A stretch of 64,000 nucleotides of DNA from Lithobates sylvaticus (taxonomy: Eukaryota; Chordata; Amphibia; Anura; Ranidae). Each line of letters starts with the position of its first letter. Within the stretch, counting starts at the first letter, position 1. Position numbers and translations under genes: made by a program. Location: the NCBI GenBank assembly GCA_028564925.1, contig CM053028.1, positions 364,433,512 through 364,497,511 of the forward strand, in the 5' to 3' direction. Shown here piece after piece: positions 48,965 through 54,835 of the stretch. The notes below the pieces were generated by a model. The model was given only the letters and a program-made list of their open reading frames with translations. It searched no databases and was not told the origin of the DNA.

Positions 48965-50319
48965 CATTGCAGGAGGTAGCAGAACAGGAACCGCTGAACA
49001 TCAATTAGGGGGTTTATTTTTGCCCCCACTGAAGACCAGTGAAAGGGGGGGGGGTATTGTTGCTGCCAATGACACCAAGGGAGGGTTATTATTACTTCCA
49101 CAGTCACTAATACCAATGAAGAAGATATTATTACTACCATTCGTACCACATAGGGGGTTATTATTGCTGACACTGACACCAGTGAAGGGGAGGTTGGTTT
49201 TGTTACCAATGACACCAATTCTGATTCTCACCAGTGCTGAGTGACACCAGCTTTTTTTTGTTATCGATTCTGAATCTCCATATAGCCCCATGCAACTATA
49301 TTGGAAAGCCTGGAAAGTCTAGCACTGCTGGAAGAGAACTAGCATATTTGATTCAGTAACAGGTTTAACTTTAGTCGCCCATACTTTTCTATTTCCAAAG
49401 GATAAAAAAACATTATAGCATTGTTTATTTTATAAAATAACTTTTTTTATGAAAACCAGCAAGGCTTGGATTATAGTGTTTTATAGGTACAAGAATGCTG
49501 GTTAAAAAAGAACAAATCACTATTGCTGTTTAAAGTGTTAAGCTTTATAAAGATAAGTGTAAAGCCCCATACACACGGTCGGACAATCCGCGGACCAGGT
49601 CGGTCGGATCCTGTCCGTCATACTTTGTCTGATGGTGCATACACACGGTCTGATTTTTCAACAACATTGTCCGATCGGACAGAATCCATGAAAAAGTCCG
49701 ACCGTGTGTATGGGGCTTTAGACCTATAAGCATGAACATTTAAGTCAGTGGCCAAGCCTGCAGCTTATATCACTAGATTAAACTAGCCTGTAGTATGCCT
49801 TGTGCTATAGAATGACATAATAAAGTGTTGTTTTTGTAATAAATGACTGCAGCTACAGTAAATAAATTACAGTTTTTTAATGGTTTAAGTTTGTACAACT
49901 GACCTTCCAATATCTATGGATCAAACTCTATTTTGAACTCTTTCCCCTTTATATTTAATTTCTCCAAAGTGTGACTTTGTCAGTTGTTAGGTTGGTTGAT
50001 GAGTAAAGTTGCTTACAATATTAAACCTGCAGATCTAGTTAAATAACCAGCAATATTTTGTGAATTTGTTTTTCAGCCCCAAAAAGACTCTCAAGCTCCA
50101 CTGCCTGGTCCAGTGGCACCTCATTTTATACCCTCACGTTTCCACCATAACCTTTACTTTAATAACTTGAGTCCACACTCATCTGAATCCAACTCCGCAG
50201 AACATCAACTTCTGGCTGCTCATGCACAACGGGCTGTTAAGAGGTCATTGACTGGACAACCTGTACATGCCAATGTGAGAAGGCTTCAATTGTGCCCTGG
50301 GAGAAAACTACACTTTTAA
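23335..50319 (+). CDS. AHSG: AHSG / fetuin-A, complete seven-exon coding gene
   Basis: Coding exons are 23335-23541, 25673-25783, 30922-31006, 33108-33271, 36391-36504, 48015-48104 and 50077-50319 (1014 nt, 337 aa plus stop). All introns are GT-AG; phases are 0,0,1,0,0,0. The protein has a signal peptide (about 1-18), two cystatin-like domains (about 27-133 and 140-253) and a low-complexity tail. Mature cysteines fall at 30, 87, 98, 112, 130, 144, 147, 207, 219, 232, 251 and 330. Human fetuin-A has 12 at nearly the same spacing, paired first-last and then consecutively. N-glycosylation sequons lie at about N120, N154, N173, N206 and N287; N154 (LNDT) matches a known human site. Fetuin-A is a liver-secreted plasma protein that binds calcium phosphate and blocks ectopic mineralisation. 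FETUB and HRG are less likely: LNDTRVVHA and the CPGRxxHF tail are fetuin-A features. The tail (80 aa) is shorter than in mammals. No disabling change is seen. Confidence 0.95.
23594..23910. mobile_element. MITE in AHSG intron 1 (GGTTCAYACCTATGC ends)
   Basis: Left agctcggttcatacctatgc and right gcataggtgtgaaccaagcct are inverted ends. The interior is rich in cgtttttgcattttt and its complement. It begins 52 bp after exon 1. Confidence 0.75.
24221..24512. mobile_element. MITE in AHSG intron 1, related family
   Basis: Left ggctccattcacaccaatg and right ctgcataggtgtaaatggagcc are inverted ends; TTA follows on the right. Confidence 0.72.
24653..24810. mobile_element. 158-bp hAT MITE with perfect 8-bp target duplication
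   Basis: ATCTAGAT occurs at 24645-24652 and 24811-24818. Ends are caggggtctcaaactggtgg and its near-perfect reverse complement, with an internal actacaagtccca palindrome. Confidence 0.92.
24907..25165. mobile_element. MITE with GGCTCCGTTCACACTAG ends
   Basis: The left end follows TTA; the right reads ctagtgggaacagagac before taa. The interior alternates agtcgca and tgcgact words. Relatives lie at 11807, 25299 and 54500. Confidence 0.65.
25299..25568. mobile_element. MITE with GGCCCCTTTCA ends, agtcgc-rich interior
   Basis: Left ggcccctttcagatttgtc and right cacaagtgtgaaaagggcc precede TTA. It ends 104 bp before exon 2. Confidence 0.65.
25673..25783 (+). CDS. AHSG: AHSG coding exon 2
   Basis: This exon encodes residues 70-106, beginning [18 protein letters not shown]. 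The LDLLETxC stretch corresponds to IDTLETTC of mammalian fetuin-A, and Cys87 and Cys98 form the expected first short loop. The acceptor follows a pyrimidine-rich tract (cttttttaag) and the donor is gtaggt. Both boundaries are phase 0. Confidence 0.93.
25950..27190 (-). mobile_element. Tc1-like element, fold-back, interrupted by a TTAA element
   Basis: The minus strand of 26322-26618 encodes [20 protein letters not shown], the Tc1 transposase SPDLNPIE block. A segment left of the inserted element (about 25998-26036) continues the same gene. From about 26745 to 27150 the sequence is inverted on itself about 26965: gtaggaatggtgttatttgg recurs as its complement near 27050-27070. No complete transposase remains. 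Confidence 0.75.
26041..26485. mobile_element. TTAA-bounded element inserted in the Tc1 copy
   Basis: It begins after TTAA (26037-26040) with agcggagctccaccctgtgg and has the family's aaaagccagcagc/gctgctggctttt hairpin near its right end. Adjacent Tc1 sequence resumes at about 26486 (tttgatagtgacc). Confidence 0.65.
27197..28417. mobile_element. Tc1-like fold-back element with two copies of the same end
   Basis: Both ends read cagtatctcaaaaaagtgag or its complement, with TA at the left border. About 340 bp of each arm are reverse complements. The + strand centre (27581-27901) encodes [12 protein letters not shown] and [16 protein letters not shown], a helix-turn-helix to DDE stretch. The minus strand (28113-27877) encodes [19 protein letters not shown], the N-terminus of the same protein. 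The two halves meet at tcaaccatggcgaggc near 27880. Confidence 0.85.
28420..28475. repeat. (TA)n microsatellite at a Tc1 end
   Basis: TA repeats start three bases past the right end of the Tc1 fold-back element. Confidence 0.85.
28807..30460 (-). mobile_element. Penelope-like insertion with hammerhead core and 15-bp target duplication
   Basis: TTTAAAGGAAGATTA occurs at 28792-28806 and 30461-30475, directly flanking the insert within a piggyBac-like MITE. A hammerhead-ribozyme core lies at 29205-29240 on the minus strand, the hallmark of Penelope-like pseudo-LTRs. No reverse transcriptase is recognised in these 1.65 kb, so it is a deleted or non-autonomous copy. The GC-rich part at 29880-30250 has no credible gene. 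Confidence 0.65.
29205..29242 (-). ncRNA. Hammerhead ribozyme core (Penelope type)
   Basis: On the minus strand the order is CTGATGA (29233-29239), a perfect five-pair stem II (TGGTT, loop ACA, AGCCA), then GAAA (29214-29217) and the self-complementary ACGCGT. CUGAUGA and GAAA are the invariant core; a tiny palindromic stem III is known from Penelope-like hammerheads, which may work as dimers. Stem I is not resolved. Confidence 0.7.
30922..31006 (+). CDS. AHSG: AHSG coding exon 3
   Basis: This exon encodes residues 107-134 plus the first base of codon 135. AVEADCDY aligns with AVEGDCDF of human fetuin-A. It supplies Cys112 and Cys130, the second loop of cystatin domain 1, and an NNT sequon at about N120. 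The acceptor is ttacccccag. The donor gtaatt was chosen because it leaves phase 1, which the next exon needs; a gt eight bases earlier in the Lys-Ser codons gives the wrong frame. Confidence 0.88.
31323..32834. mobile_element. Long MITE-like element in AHSG intron 3, with palindromic GGGGTCCCC core
   Basis: Ends are taggttcacaactttttgc and, inverted, taggctcacatcaatgc. The body repeats tatagctggttgctaag at both sides (31440, 32520) in opposite orientation and carries a CTATATAAGGAG box near 31664. A 129-codon frame at 31595-31984 is Glu/Arg low-complexity and not credited as a gene. Confidence 0.65.
33108..33271 (+). CDS. AHSG: AHSG coding exon 4: inter-domain CxxC and start of cystatin domain 2
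   Basis: This exon completes codon 135 and encodes residues 136-189. [13 protein letters not shown] matches the SAEDVRKxCxxCP linker of fetuins, with Cys144 and Cys147 as the tight CxxC pair. LNDTRVVHA is identical to human fetuin-A and carries a conserved sequon. GNNTNF sits where human has NNGSNF. The acceptor is cttccag and the donor gtatta; the exon ends in phase 0. Confidence 0.94.
33290..34100. other. Intron 4 sequence without recognised elements
   Basis: No gene, inverted ends or tandem array is visible. The short frames are not coding. Confidence 0.4.
34106..34330. mobile_element. T2-type element fragment in intron 4
   Basis: It starts TTAAAAGAGAAGTATT and has a gatgctgcatc hairpin. 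Its right part is replaced by the next repeat. Confidence 0.4.
34340..34993. mobile_element. Truncated copy of the palindromic GGGGTCCCC family
   Basis: It shares tatagctggttgctaag-type and ccaagggcctggtatgga blocks with 31323-32834, and its right end is gcattagtgtgaatcgagcc followed by taa. The left end is missing. Confidence 0.6.
35171..35640. mobile_element. T2/Kolobok-type MITE
   Basis: TTAA at 35167-35170 and 35641-35644 bound aggaaaagtaacc and ggtgaatttttcct, the typical T2 terminal pattern. An internal aaactacaagccc/ggcttgtagttt hairpin is present. Confidence 0.78.
35843..36206. mobile_element. MITE-like repeat with GGCCTCATTTCC and GAATAAGGCC ends
   Basis: TTA precedes the left end and follows the right end. 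Ends are only partly complementary, so the copy is old. Confidence 0.5.
36391..36504 (+). CDS. AHSG: AHSG coding exon 5
   Basis: This exon encodes residues 190-227. [15 protein letters not shown] corresponds to VEFTVSGTDCVAKEA of human fetuin-A. It provides Cys207 and Cys219, the first loop of cystatin domain 2, plus an NCT sequon not present in human. The acceptor is tttacag and the donor gtaagt. Both boundaries are phase 0. It is followed by the 11.5-kb intron 5. Confidence 0.93.
36640..37737. mobile_element. Possible non-autonomous Penelope-like repeat in intron 5
   Basis: It contains a doubled segment acacccggctgagcttgcaa (36861, 37007) with differing flanks, a 52-bp tandem duplication, and a tagtgtaaaatcctta block like the Penelope-associated repeats at 40.8 and 57.4 kb. 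No protein or ribozyme core is seen. It abuts a Tc1 end. Confidence 0.4.
37287..37390. repeat. 52-bp perfect tandem duplication
   Basis: gaaatcctgtgagctcataa and what follows is repeated exactly at 37287-37338 and 37339-37390. Confidence 0.95.
38277..38664. mobile_element. MITE with GCATACACACGACCGGAC ends in Tc1
   Basis: Left gcatacacacgaccggac and right, inverted, gcatacacacgagctgac. TAA flanks it (38274-38276, 38665-38667), duplicated from the Tc1 word ctctaacagg. Same family as 49560-49720. Confidence 0.85.
39202..40161. mobile_element. piggyBac-like MITE of about 960 bp, minus orientation
   Basis: It begins TTAACCACTTCAGCCCC (39202) and contains the family words taccaccaaa (as complement), gcgctataaac-like and a subterminal palindrome; its far end reads ggcaagtggtaaac, a decayed TTAA. 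A poly-G run sits at about 39831-39850. Confidence 0.78.
40162..41048 (-). mobile_element. Penelope-like terminal fragment in Tc1
   Basis: It lies between a Tc1 break and a repeat of Tc1 sequence: atggattgaacagt occurs at about 39162-39175 and again at about 41050-41063, so the whole 39176-41048 block may be one compound insertion. It carries a decayed hammerhead core near 40929-40968. No protein is seen. Confidence 0.5.
40929..40968 (-). ncRNA. Decayed hammerhead ribozyme core
   Basis: The minus strand reads CTGATGA (40960-40966), stem II GTCAC-loop-GTGAC, then GATACGCGTC where an active ribozyme needs GAAA. Architecture matches the 29.2-kb copy; activity is unlikely. Confidence 0.5.
41765..42192. 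mobile_element. TTAA-bounded element with GCAGCTAC hairpin, intron 5
   Basis: The right end is ctggaactctgctttaa with TTAA at 42193-42196. It has agtcagcagcta/tagctgctgactttt near that end. The left end is replaced by a T/G-rich run. Confidence 0.55.
42346..43309. mobile_element. piggyBac-like MITE, 964 bp, complete
   Basis: TTAA at 42346-42349 and 43306-43309. The left end TTAACCGCTTCCCG is followed by a gatgtacgtcgg hairpin; the right part holds taccaccaaaagaaagctct and gcatgaccgcgcaattgtc. It splits the 20-bp repeat array. Non-coding. Confidence 0.85.
43521..44137. mobile_element. MITE-like repeat with GGCCTCTTTCACACGG ends
   Basis: Left ggcctctttcacacggacg and right, inverted, ggcccctttcacacatgc, both next to TTA/TAA. 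The interior repeats gctgacatccg words as palindromes. Confidence 0.6.
44690..44930. mobile_element. Possible hAT fragment
   Basis: It starts tagggatgatcagaaca, similar to the tagtgatggacgaac end of the hAT at 4649. No matching right end was found. Confidence 0.3.
44943..45260. mobile_element. Tc1-derived MITE of 318 bp
   Basis: It has the same ends as 27197-28417 (cagtatctcacaaaagtgag and its complement) with an internal deletion. A TA tract adjoins each side. Confidence 0.85.
45261..45540. repeat. (TA)n/(CA)n microsatellite block
   Basis: Three TA runs are separated by short cagtgcagtcagtgtag spacers. Apparent Tyr-Ile frames here are artefacts. Confidence 0.9.
45605..46790. repeat. 1.2-kb imperfect palindrome, GGGGTCCCC family
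   Basis: Blocks on the left (ttttaaggggaactccacgc; gggtacattgtacccctacc; gacagctgttatataggca) recur as complements on the right (about 46690, 46560, 46335) around a centre near 46280. No coding potential is credible. Confidence 0.75.
47067..47652. mobile_element. T2/Kolobok-type element
   Basis: TTAA at 47063-47066 and 47653-47656 bound agcggttctgcaca and gttaaaccgct. It holds a gatctggcgctgtatctcctgg/ccaggaga palindrome. Non-coding. Confidence 0.78.
48015..48104 (+). CDS. AHSG: AHSG coding exon 6: end of cystatin domain 2
   Basis: This exon encodes residues 228-257, [14 protein letters not shown] onward. Cys232 and Cys251 close the last loop of cystatin domain 2; in human the equivalent stretch is YGFCKATLSEKLGG followed by VTC. 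The acceptor is ttgacag and the donor gtaaca. Both boundaries are phase 0. Confidence 0.92.
48340..48415. repeat. Dispersed repeat (gttacatagttag family)
   Basis: agttacatagttagctaggc then aaaagacacaagtccatcca matches the segment at 53982-54035, showing a dispersed family. I cannot assign a class. Confidence 0.5.
48921..48962. repeat. (TA)n microsatellite, intron 6
   Basis: About 40 bp of TA. Confidence 0.9.
49010..49260. repeat. Degenerate minisatellite
   Basis: Units resembling ggttattattgctgccaatg then acaccaatgaa recur five or six times with much divergence. Confidence 0.55.
49560..49720. mobile_element. 161-bp MITE with TAAAGCCCCATACACACGG ends
   Basis: Left taaagccccatacacacggt and right accgtgtgtatggggcttta are exact inverted repeats. 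It is 356 bp before exon 7. Confidence 0.88.
50077..50319 (+). CDS. AHSG: AHSG coding exon 7: C-terminal tail and stop
   Basis: This exon encodes residues 258-337 and a TAA stop. The segment is rich in Pro, Ser and His ([15 protein letters not shown]), like the disordered third domain of fetuins. It ends LCPGRKLHF, matching the CPGRIRHFKV end of human fetuin-A, so Cys330 can bond with Cys30. Dibasic pairs at 312-313 (KR) and 325-326 (RR) are possible processing sites, by analogy with the cleaved connecting peptide of mammalian fetuin-A. The acceptor is tttttcag. Confidence 0.93.
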   Translation, partial: PQKDSQAPLPGPVAPHFIPSRFHHNLYFNNLSPHSSESNSAEHQLLAAHAQRAVKRSLTGQPVHANVRRLQLCPGRKLHF

Positions 50320-50663
50320 ACTTTCAATCTACTTACTTTTGCTTTCACTCATCTATTCCTCGTTGATCACTGAGATGTCATGTTTTCCAGGCTGTCACTC
50401 AGTAGCGACTGGTAATCAAACGCAGTTGAAATTAACTTGCTCTACAACAGAGTTTGTGAAGGGAACTAGAAAACATGTCCTGTTAGTGATTCATGAGGGC
50501 TAGTTTGGGATTGCGTTGTGAGAAATCTCTTGCGATCCATCTAATTCCTTATTTTACACATTGAGCAGATTTTATTGTTGTGACAAATATTTTAAAATTC
50601 ATTTCTCCTCACCATAAGGATTTTCTGATTCAATATTTTCAGTACATCAAATGCAATTACAAA

Positions 50664-50669
50664 AATAAA
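50664..50669 (+). terminator. Candidate AHSG polyadenylation signal
   Basis: This is the first AATAAA after the stop codon, about 345 bp downstream. It lies just before a MITE-like inverted repeat. No cDNA evidence is available here. Confidence 0.5.
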
Positions 50670-50689
50670 TCATTATTTCAAAATTATCC

Positions 50690-50930
50690 GGAGGGACAAA
50701 CACAAAAAAAATTCTCGTACGATACAAGATCGTATGTTTTTTAATTAGTCGGTACAGTTTTTGTCCAAAAATACAATACAAATACATTACATCATTTTCA
50801 AATTTTTATTCTGTCGTATGAGAATTTCCGTACTTTAGTAACCTATTCATTTTCCATATGGAGACTAGCATCCAAAAAAAATGGACGATCATTTGTCTGA
50901 TAATCTCATTGTGTATACTAGGCTTAAGTA
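50690..50930. mobile_element. Probable MITE in the AHSG 3' flank
   Basis: attctcgtacgatac near the left and gtcgtatgagaatttccgta near 50813-50832 are inverted; the right end gtgtatactaggctta resembles other MITE ends. Boundaries are approximate. Confidence 0.45.
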
Positions 50931-51479
50931 TAGTGAATAGCAGGGGAAAGCTAAATGCATCAAGGGGTGCCTAGTACATGGAGGGACATGGAGGTTAAAT
51001 AAACCAGGGAGGCCGAAGTATGATTTCACTCTACCTTATACCATAAAAGCACCCCTTAAGACATTCAACTTTCAGTACTCAACTATTCCAACATTACACT
51101 GTTCACATGAGAAGAAGGAATCCCTTAAAAAGTTAAGAACTGCTTATGTCTGTGTTATCTAAGTTTTGGTACGTATTGTGTGGCTTTCAGGCCTCAGCAG
51201 ACAGTAGTCAGGGTTCTCCTGGGCTTAGGTGCTTGCTTGGATAGGATCAGCACATGATCTACAACAGTGTGAAGAGAAATGTTTCAGAACAGTTACTCTG
51301 CATCATGTAATGTAGGGTAAGCTTGGGAACAACTCTCCTCAATCCATTCTAGGTCACATGCTAATGATGAAGTCAGACAAAGTACTCCGTGTAATATCAT
51401 ATGTGTGCTACAAGAACTGATGACTGCAGCACCTAAGCTACCAGAACTACAGAAAACTGCACCATATAGTATGGCTAAA

Positions 51480-51660
51480 AATCTCTTACCATGTCCTGTG
51501 TTACATCTGCATTCAAACAGGATGTCCACAACCTCTTACCTGGTCCTGCATTACCACCATAGTCTCTGCTTTTACCCGTACCATGTCATTGTTCTCTTAC
51601 CTTGTCCTGCTTTACATCTACTGTCTTCACTTACACCAGCAGCATGTTGACAATCTCTGA
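51480..51660. repeat. Imperfect tandem repeat, unit about 60 bp, three copies
   Basis: Each unit starts ctcttaccatgtcctg or a close variant and continues with ttacatctgc-like words. Confidence 0.6.
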
Positions 51661-52070
51661 CAGTCTTCTCCAACATTACATATACTGAATATTATGTGCA
51701 GTCCTTTAGTGATGTCAGGGGCTGCACTTGAGGTCCTCTTAATCTAATTAATTGACCATTTTCTGGCCTATGTCCTACTTCTTAGAAAATGGTGCTCAAC
51801 AGAATCACTCTGTTAGAAAATAGTGTGTGAAACATATTGAACACTAATGTTGTCTTGGGTTTTGTCTTTGGTCTTCTTAAATGTGTTTTACAAATCGTAA
51901 AGACAATGTTATTTGAAAGTATTTGCCATAGGTTGGTAAATGCTATAGAGAAACCAAAGTTTGCATTGTAAATACTATACTGTTCAATTTACTTCTACTG
52001 TAGTTTACAGCTACACCAAAAGGTGAAACAACTTGGGTGAAATCTGTTGCCTGCCTATGTGCATCCAAAA

Positions 52071-53027
52071 GTAATAAATACAACTGTAAAGGAGAGTGCT
52101 GCACTCCTTTAATATTGGCATGTGATACCCAAAATAAAATAATACTATTGTGTAAACTTCTACAAATCACTGTAAATCATCAAAGTGTATCTTCAGTGCT
52201 GTAAATATAAACAATACATAAAGTGCCTTAGTGACACTACTTTTATCAATAAAGTGGCTCTGTGCAACAATATAATGCAACGTGTAAAATCTTATTATCA
52301 TATGTTATATATAGAAAAAGTCCTTATTTGAGTGCTCAAATTCTATACATAAAAGTGTTCCAGTGCACTAAAGTGCTACATGCAAAGTTCTATGCTGAAA
52401 ATTGCATGTGATGACATGCATTGATATAATAAAATATAAAGTCCATTCCAAAAGACAATAACCAAATCCCATTACAGATACTGAACCCTGGGGTGGTTCA
52501 TATGCGTGTTCTGACCAAAGCTTAACTGCAAGGTCACACGCTCCAAGGTGATCGCATATACTGAAGGGGGGAGCACCTGAGTGGACTCATGAATACGATT
52601 GCTATCACCATTTTTTGGATTTGATTATTGTCTTTTGGAATGGACTTTATAATTTAATATATCAACACATGTCATCACATGAATTTTTCAGCATAGAACT
52701 TTGCATGTAGCACTTTAGTACACTGGAACACTTTTATGTATAGAATTTGATCACTCAAATAAGGACTTTTTCTATATATAACATATGATGATAACATTTT
52801 ACATGTTGCATTATATTGTTGCACAGAGCCACTTTATTGATAAAAGTAGTGTCACTAGGGCACTTTATGTATTGTTTATATTTATAGCACTTAAGATACA
52901 CTTTGATGATTTACAGTGATTTGTGGAAGTTTACACGATAATATTATTTTATTTAGCATTTCATCACAAGCCAATATTAAGATAGCGCAGCACTCTCCTT
53001 TATATTTATTACTTGCACGGGCATATG
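52071..53027. repeat. Long inverted repeat, arms about 400 bp
   Basis: The arm at 52071-52470 (from gtaataaatacaact to ccattccaaaagacaataa) is the near-complement of 52616-53027, with a spacer of about 145 bp. Arms contain acataaagtgccttagtgac and agttctatgctgaaaa. No protein is encoded. Confidence 0.88.
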
Positions 53028-53105
53028 GGACGTGATCAGTGCTAGAAGCTATCTAGATAGAAGTCAGTGTATGTTTATGGTAGCTCGCAAGATTTTTATT
53101 GTTTA

Positions 53106-53385
53106 GAAAATTGAGTACTGTCCGTGATACTTTTTTTATTTGCACTAACATATAATTTTTCATGGACGAGCTTTCGGGGTGTGTCCCCTTCTTCAAGGTC
53201 TAAGCAGTACTGATTCACAAAAGTTTTAGCAGATTCACAAAGAAGATTCACAAAGCAGAAGTTTTGTGAATCAGTACTGCTTAGACCTTGAAGAAGGGGA
53301 CACACCCCGAAAGCTCTTCCATGAAAAATGATATGTTAGTGCAAATAAAAAAAGTATCACGGAGAGTACTCAATTTTCTCTGTCA
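53106..53385. repeat. Second inverted repeat with Penelope-like hammerhead remnants
   Basis: The arm 53106-53226 is the complement of 53265-53385. Each arm holds CTTGAAGAAGGGGACACACC followed by CCGAAAGCTC: a GGGG/CCCC stem and GAAA as in Penelope-type hammerheads, but the CTGATGA box is altered. Confidence 0.8.
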
Positions 53386-53981
53386 CAATTGCACTAATAC
53401 GGCTACAATCACTTCAAGTATTGTTTAGAATAAATACAACTGACTTATTCAAATGAATGCACATATAAGAGAACTATCATTGTCATGAACTCATTAGTGT
53501 CAAACAGTCATGTATATGATGCATGCGTACCCACATACACACACAGAAACACGTGCACACGCACGCACGCACGCACACACACTATTTTTAAGCTTCTGAA
53601 GCAAGAGGTGCTGTTTCATTACATACTTAATATTATAATTCATATAAATTTTCATTTATACACCCAAGCAAGAGGTTATTTGCACATTTTACATGAACTC
53701 TCTATAAAGTGTTGTAACTCTAATTGCTTTGTGGACCTCCTAAACTCATGAGAGTTGAAAACAACTCACCGGTGCTAATTTCTATCCTAATAAAGTTTAA
53801 TACTACAGCGTTCCTGGTTTTTTTTTCACTAGCCTTTTGGTTATTAACAGATAAATGCCTTTAAACATCATTGTTGCAGAAGGTAGCAGATCTGTTTTTG
53901 GTGAAAATAAAAAACAAACTTCCGATTTTCAGTTTTATACAAAATAATACAATATTTGTTAAATTTGGATAAAACACTGCT

Positions 53982-54070
53982 GATAGTTACATAGTTATTC
54001 TGGTTGAATAAAGACACAAGTCCATCCAGTCAACCAACATAGAAAAAAAACACACACACGAATAGAGAAC
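53982..54070. repeat. Second copy of the gttacatagttag repeat
   Basis: agttacatagttattctggt then aagacacaagtccatccagt matches 48340-48415. Confidence 0.5.
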
Positions 54071-54192
54071 CACCATATATACAATATTTTACTCACAGTT
54101 GATCCAGAGGAAGGCAAAAAAAATAAAACCCAATAAAGCATAATTCAATTTGCTACAGAGGTGAAAAAAATAATTTCTGATCCCCAACAGGC

Positions 54193-54471
54193 AATTGGAT
54201 ACAGGCATACCCCAATTTTAAGTACACAATGGGGTTTATTTACTAAAGCTAGAAAGTGCAAAATGCATTTTGCACTTTCTAGATTTAGTAAATACACATT
54301 TCTGCATAGAAATCAATGAGCTTCTAACCCCAGCTTGTTTAATTAAGCTTTGGTAATAAAACCTGGAAGCTCATTGGTTTCTATGCAGAAGTGAGCCTGA
54401 TATTGCACTTTCTAGCTTTAGTAAATAAACCCCATTGTGTACTTAAAAGTGTGGTATGCCTGTATTCCCTG
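54193..54471. mobile_element. 280-bp hairpin MITE (one MITE within another, or one long palindrome)
   Basis: tttaagtacacaatggggtt then tatttactaaag at the left mirrors ctttagtaaata then aaccccattgtgtacttaaa at the right, extending out to acaggcatacc/ggtatgcctgt. Confidence 0.8.
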
Positions 54472-54499
54472 GATCAACATCAACTGATGTTTGGTCAGG

Positions 54500-54771
54500 C
54501 TTAGTTCACACTAGCCGTTTCCAAAATCGTGCAATTTTCAGTGCGACTTTGCAGTCCGACTTTGATGTGGCTTTGATAAGACTTTTACGATCTCTGGCAC
54601 TGAAGCCATATCAAAGTCGCATCAAAATAGTGCAGGAACTTTTTCTGAAGTTGCAGCAACTTCAGTAATGTCAATTGGAACGGCTCTCATAGAGATACAT
54701 AGCATTTCACATGTCCTGCGATTTTGGATCTCACAAGTCAGATCCTAAGTTGCAGGAGTGTCAACCAAGCC
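54500..54771. mobile_element. MITE with AGGCTTAGTTCACACTAG ends
   Basis: Left ggcttagttcacactagccg and right, inverted, ggcttggttgacactcctg; TTA follows. Interior has gtgcgactttg words as in 24907-25165. Confidence 0.65.
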
Positions 54772-54835
54772 TTATTACTTATTATTCTTAATAAATTTTG
54801 CTGCCACTTTTTGGTGGCCTTTGGTCAGTGGTATA

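Noticed and set aside
23335-50319. FETUB or HRG instead of AHSG
   Set aside because: [16 protein letters not shown], the SAE linker and CPGRxxHF match fetuin-A; the long His-rich region of HRG and the fetuin-B tail are absent.
51405-51650. 81-codon frame downstream of AHSG as a small gene
   Set aside because: It follows a 60-bp imperfect tandem repeat and lacks splice or promoter context.
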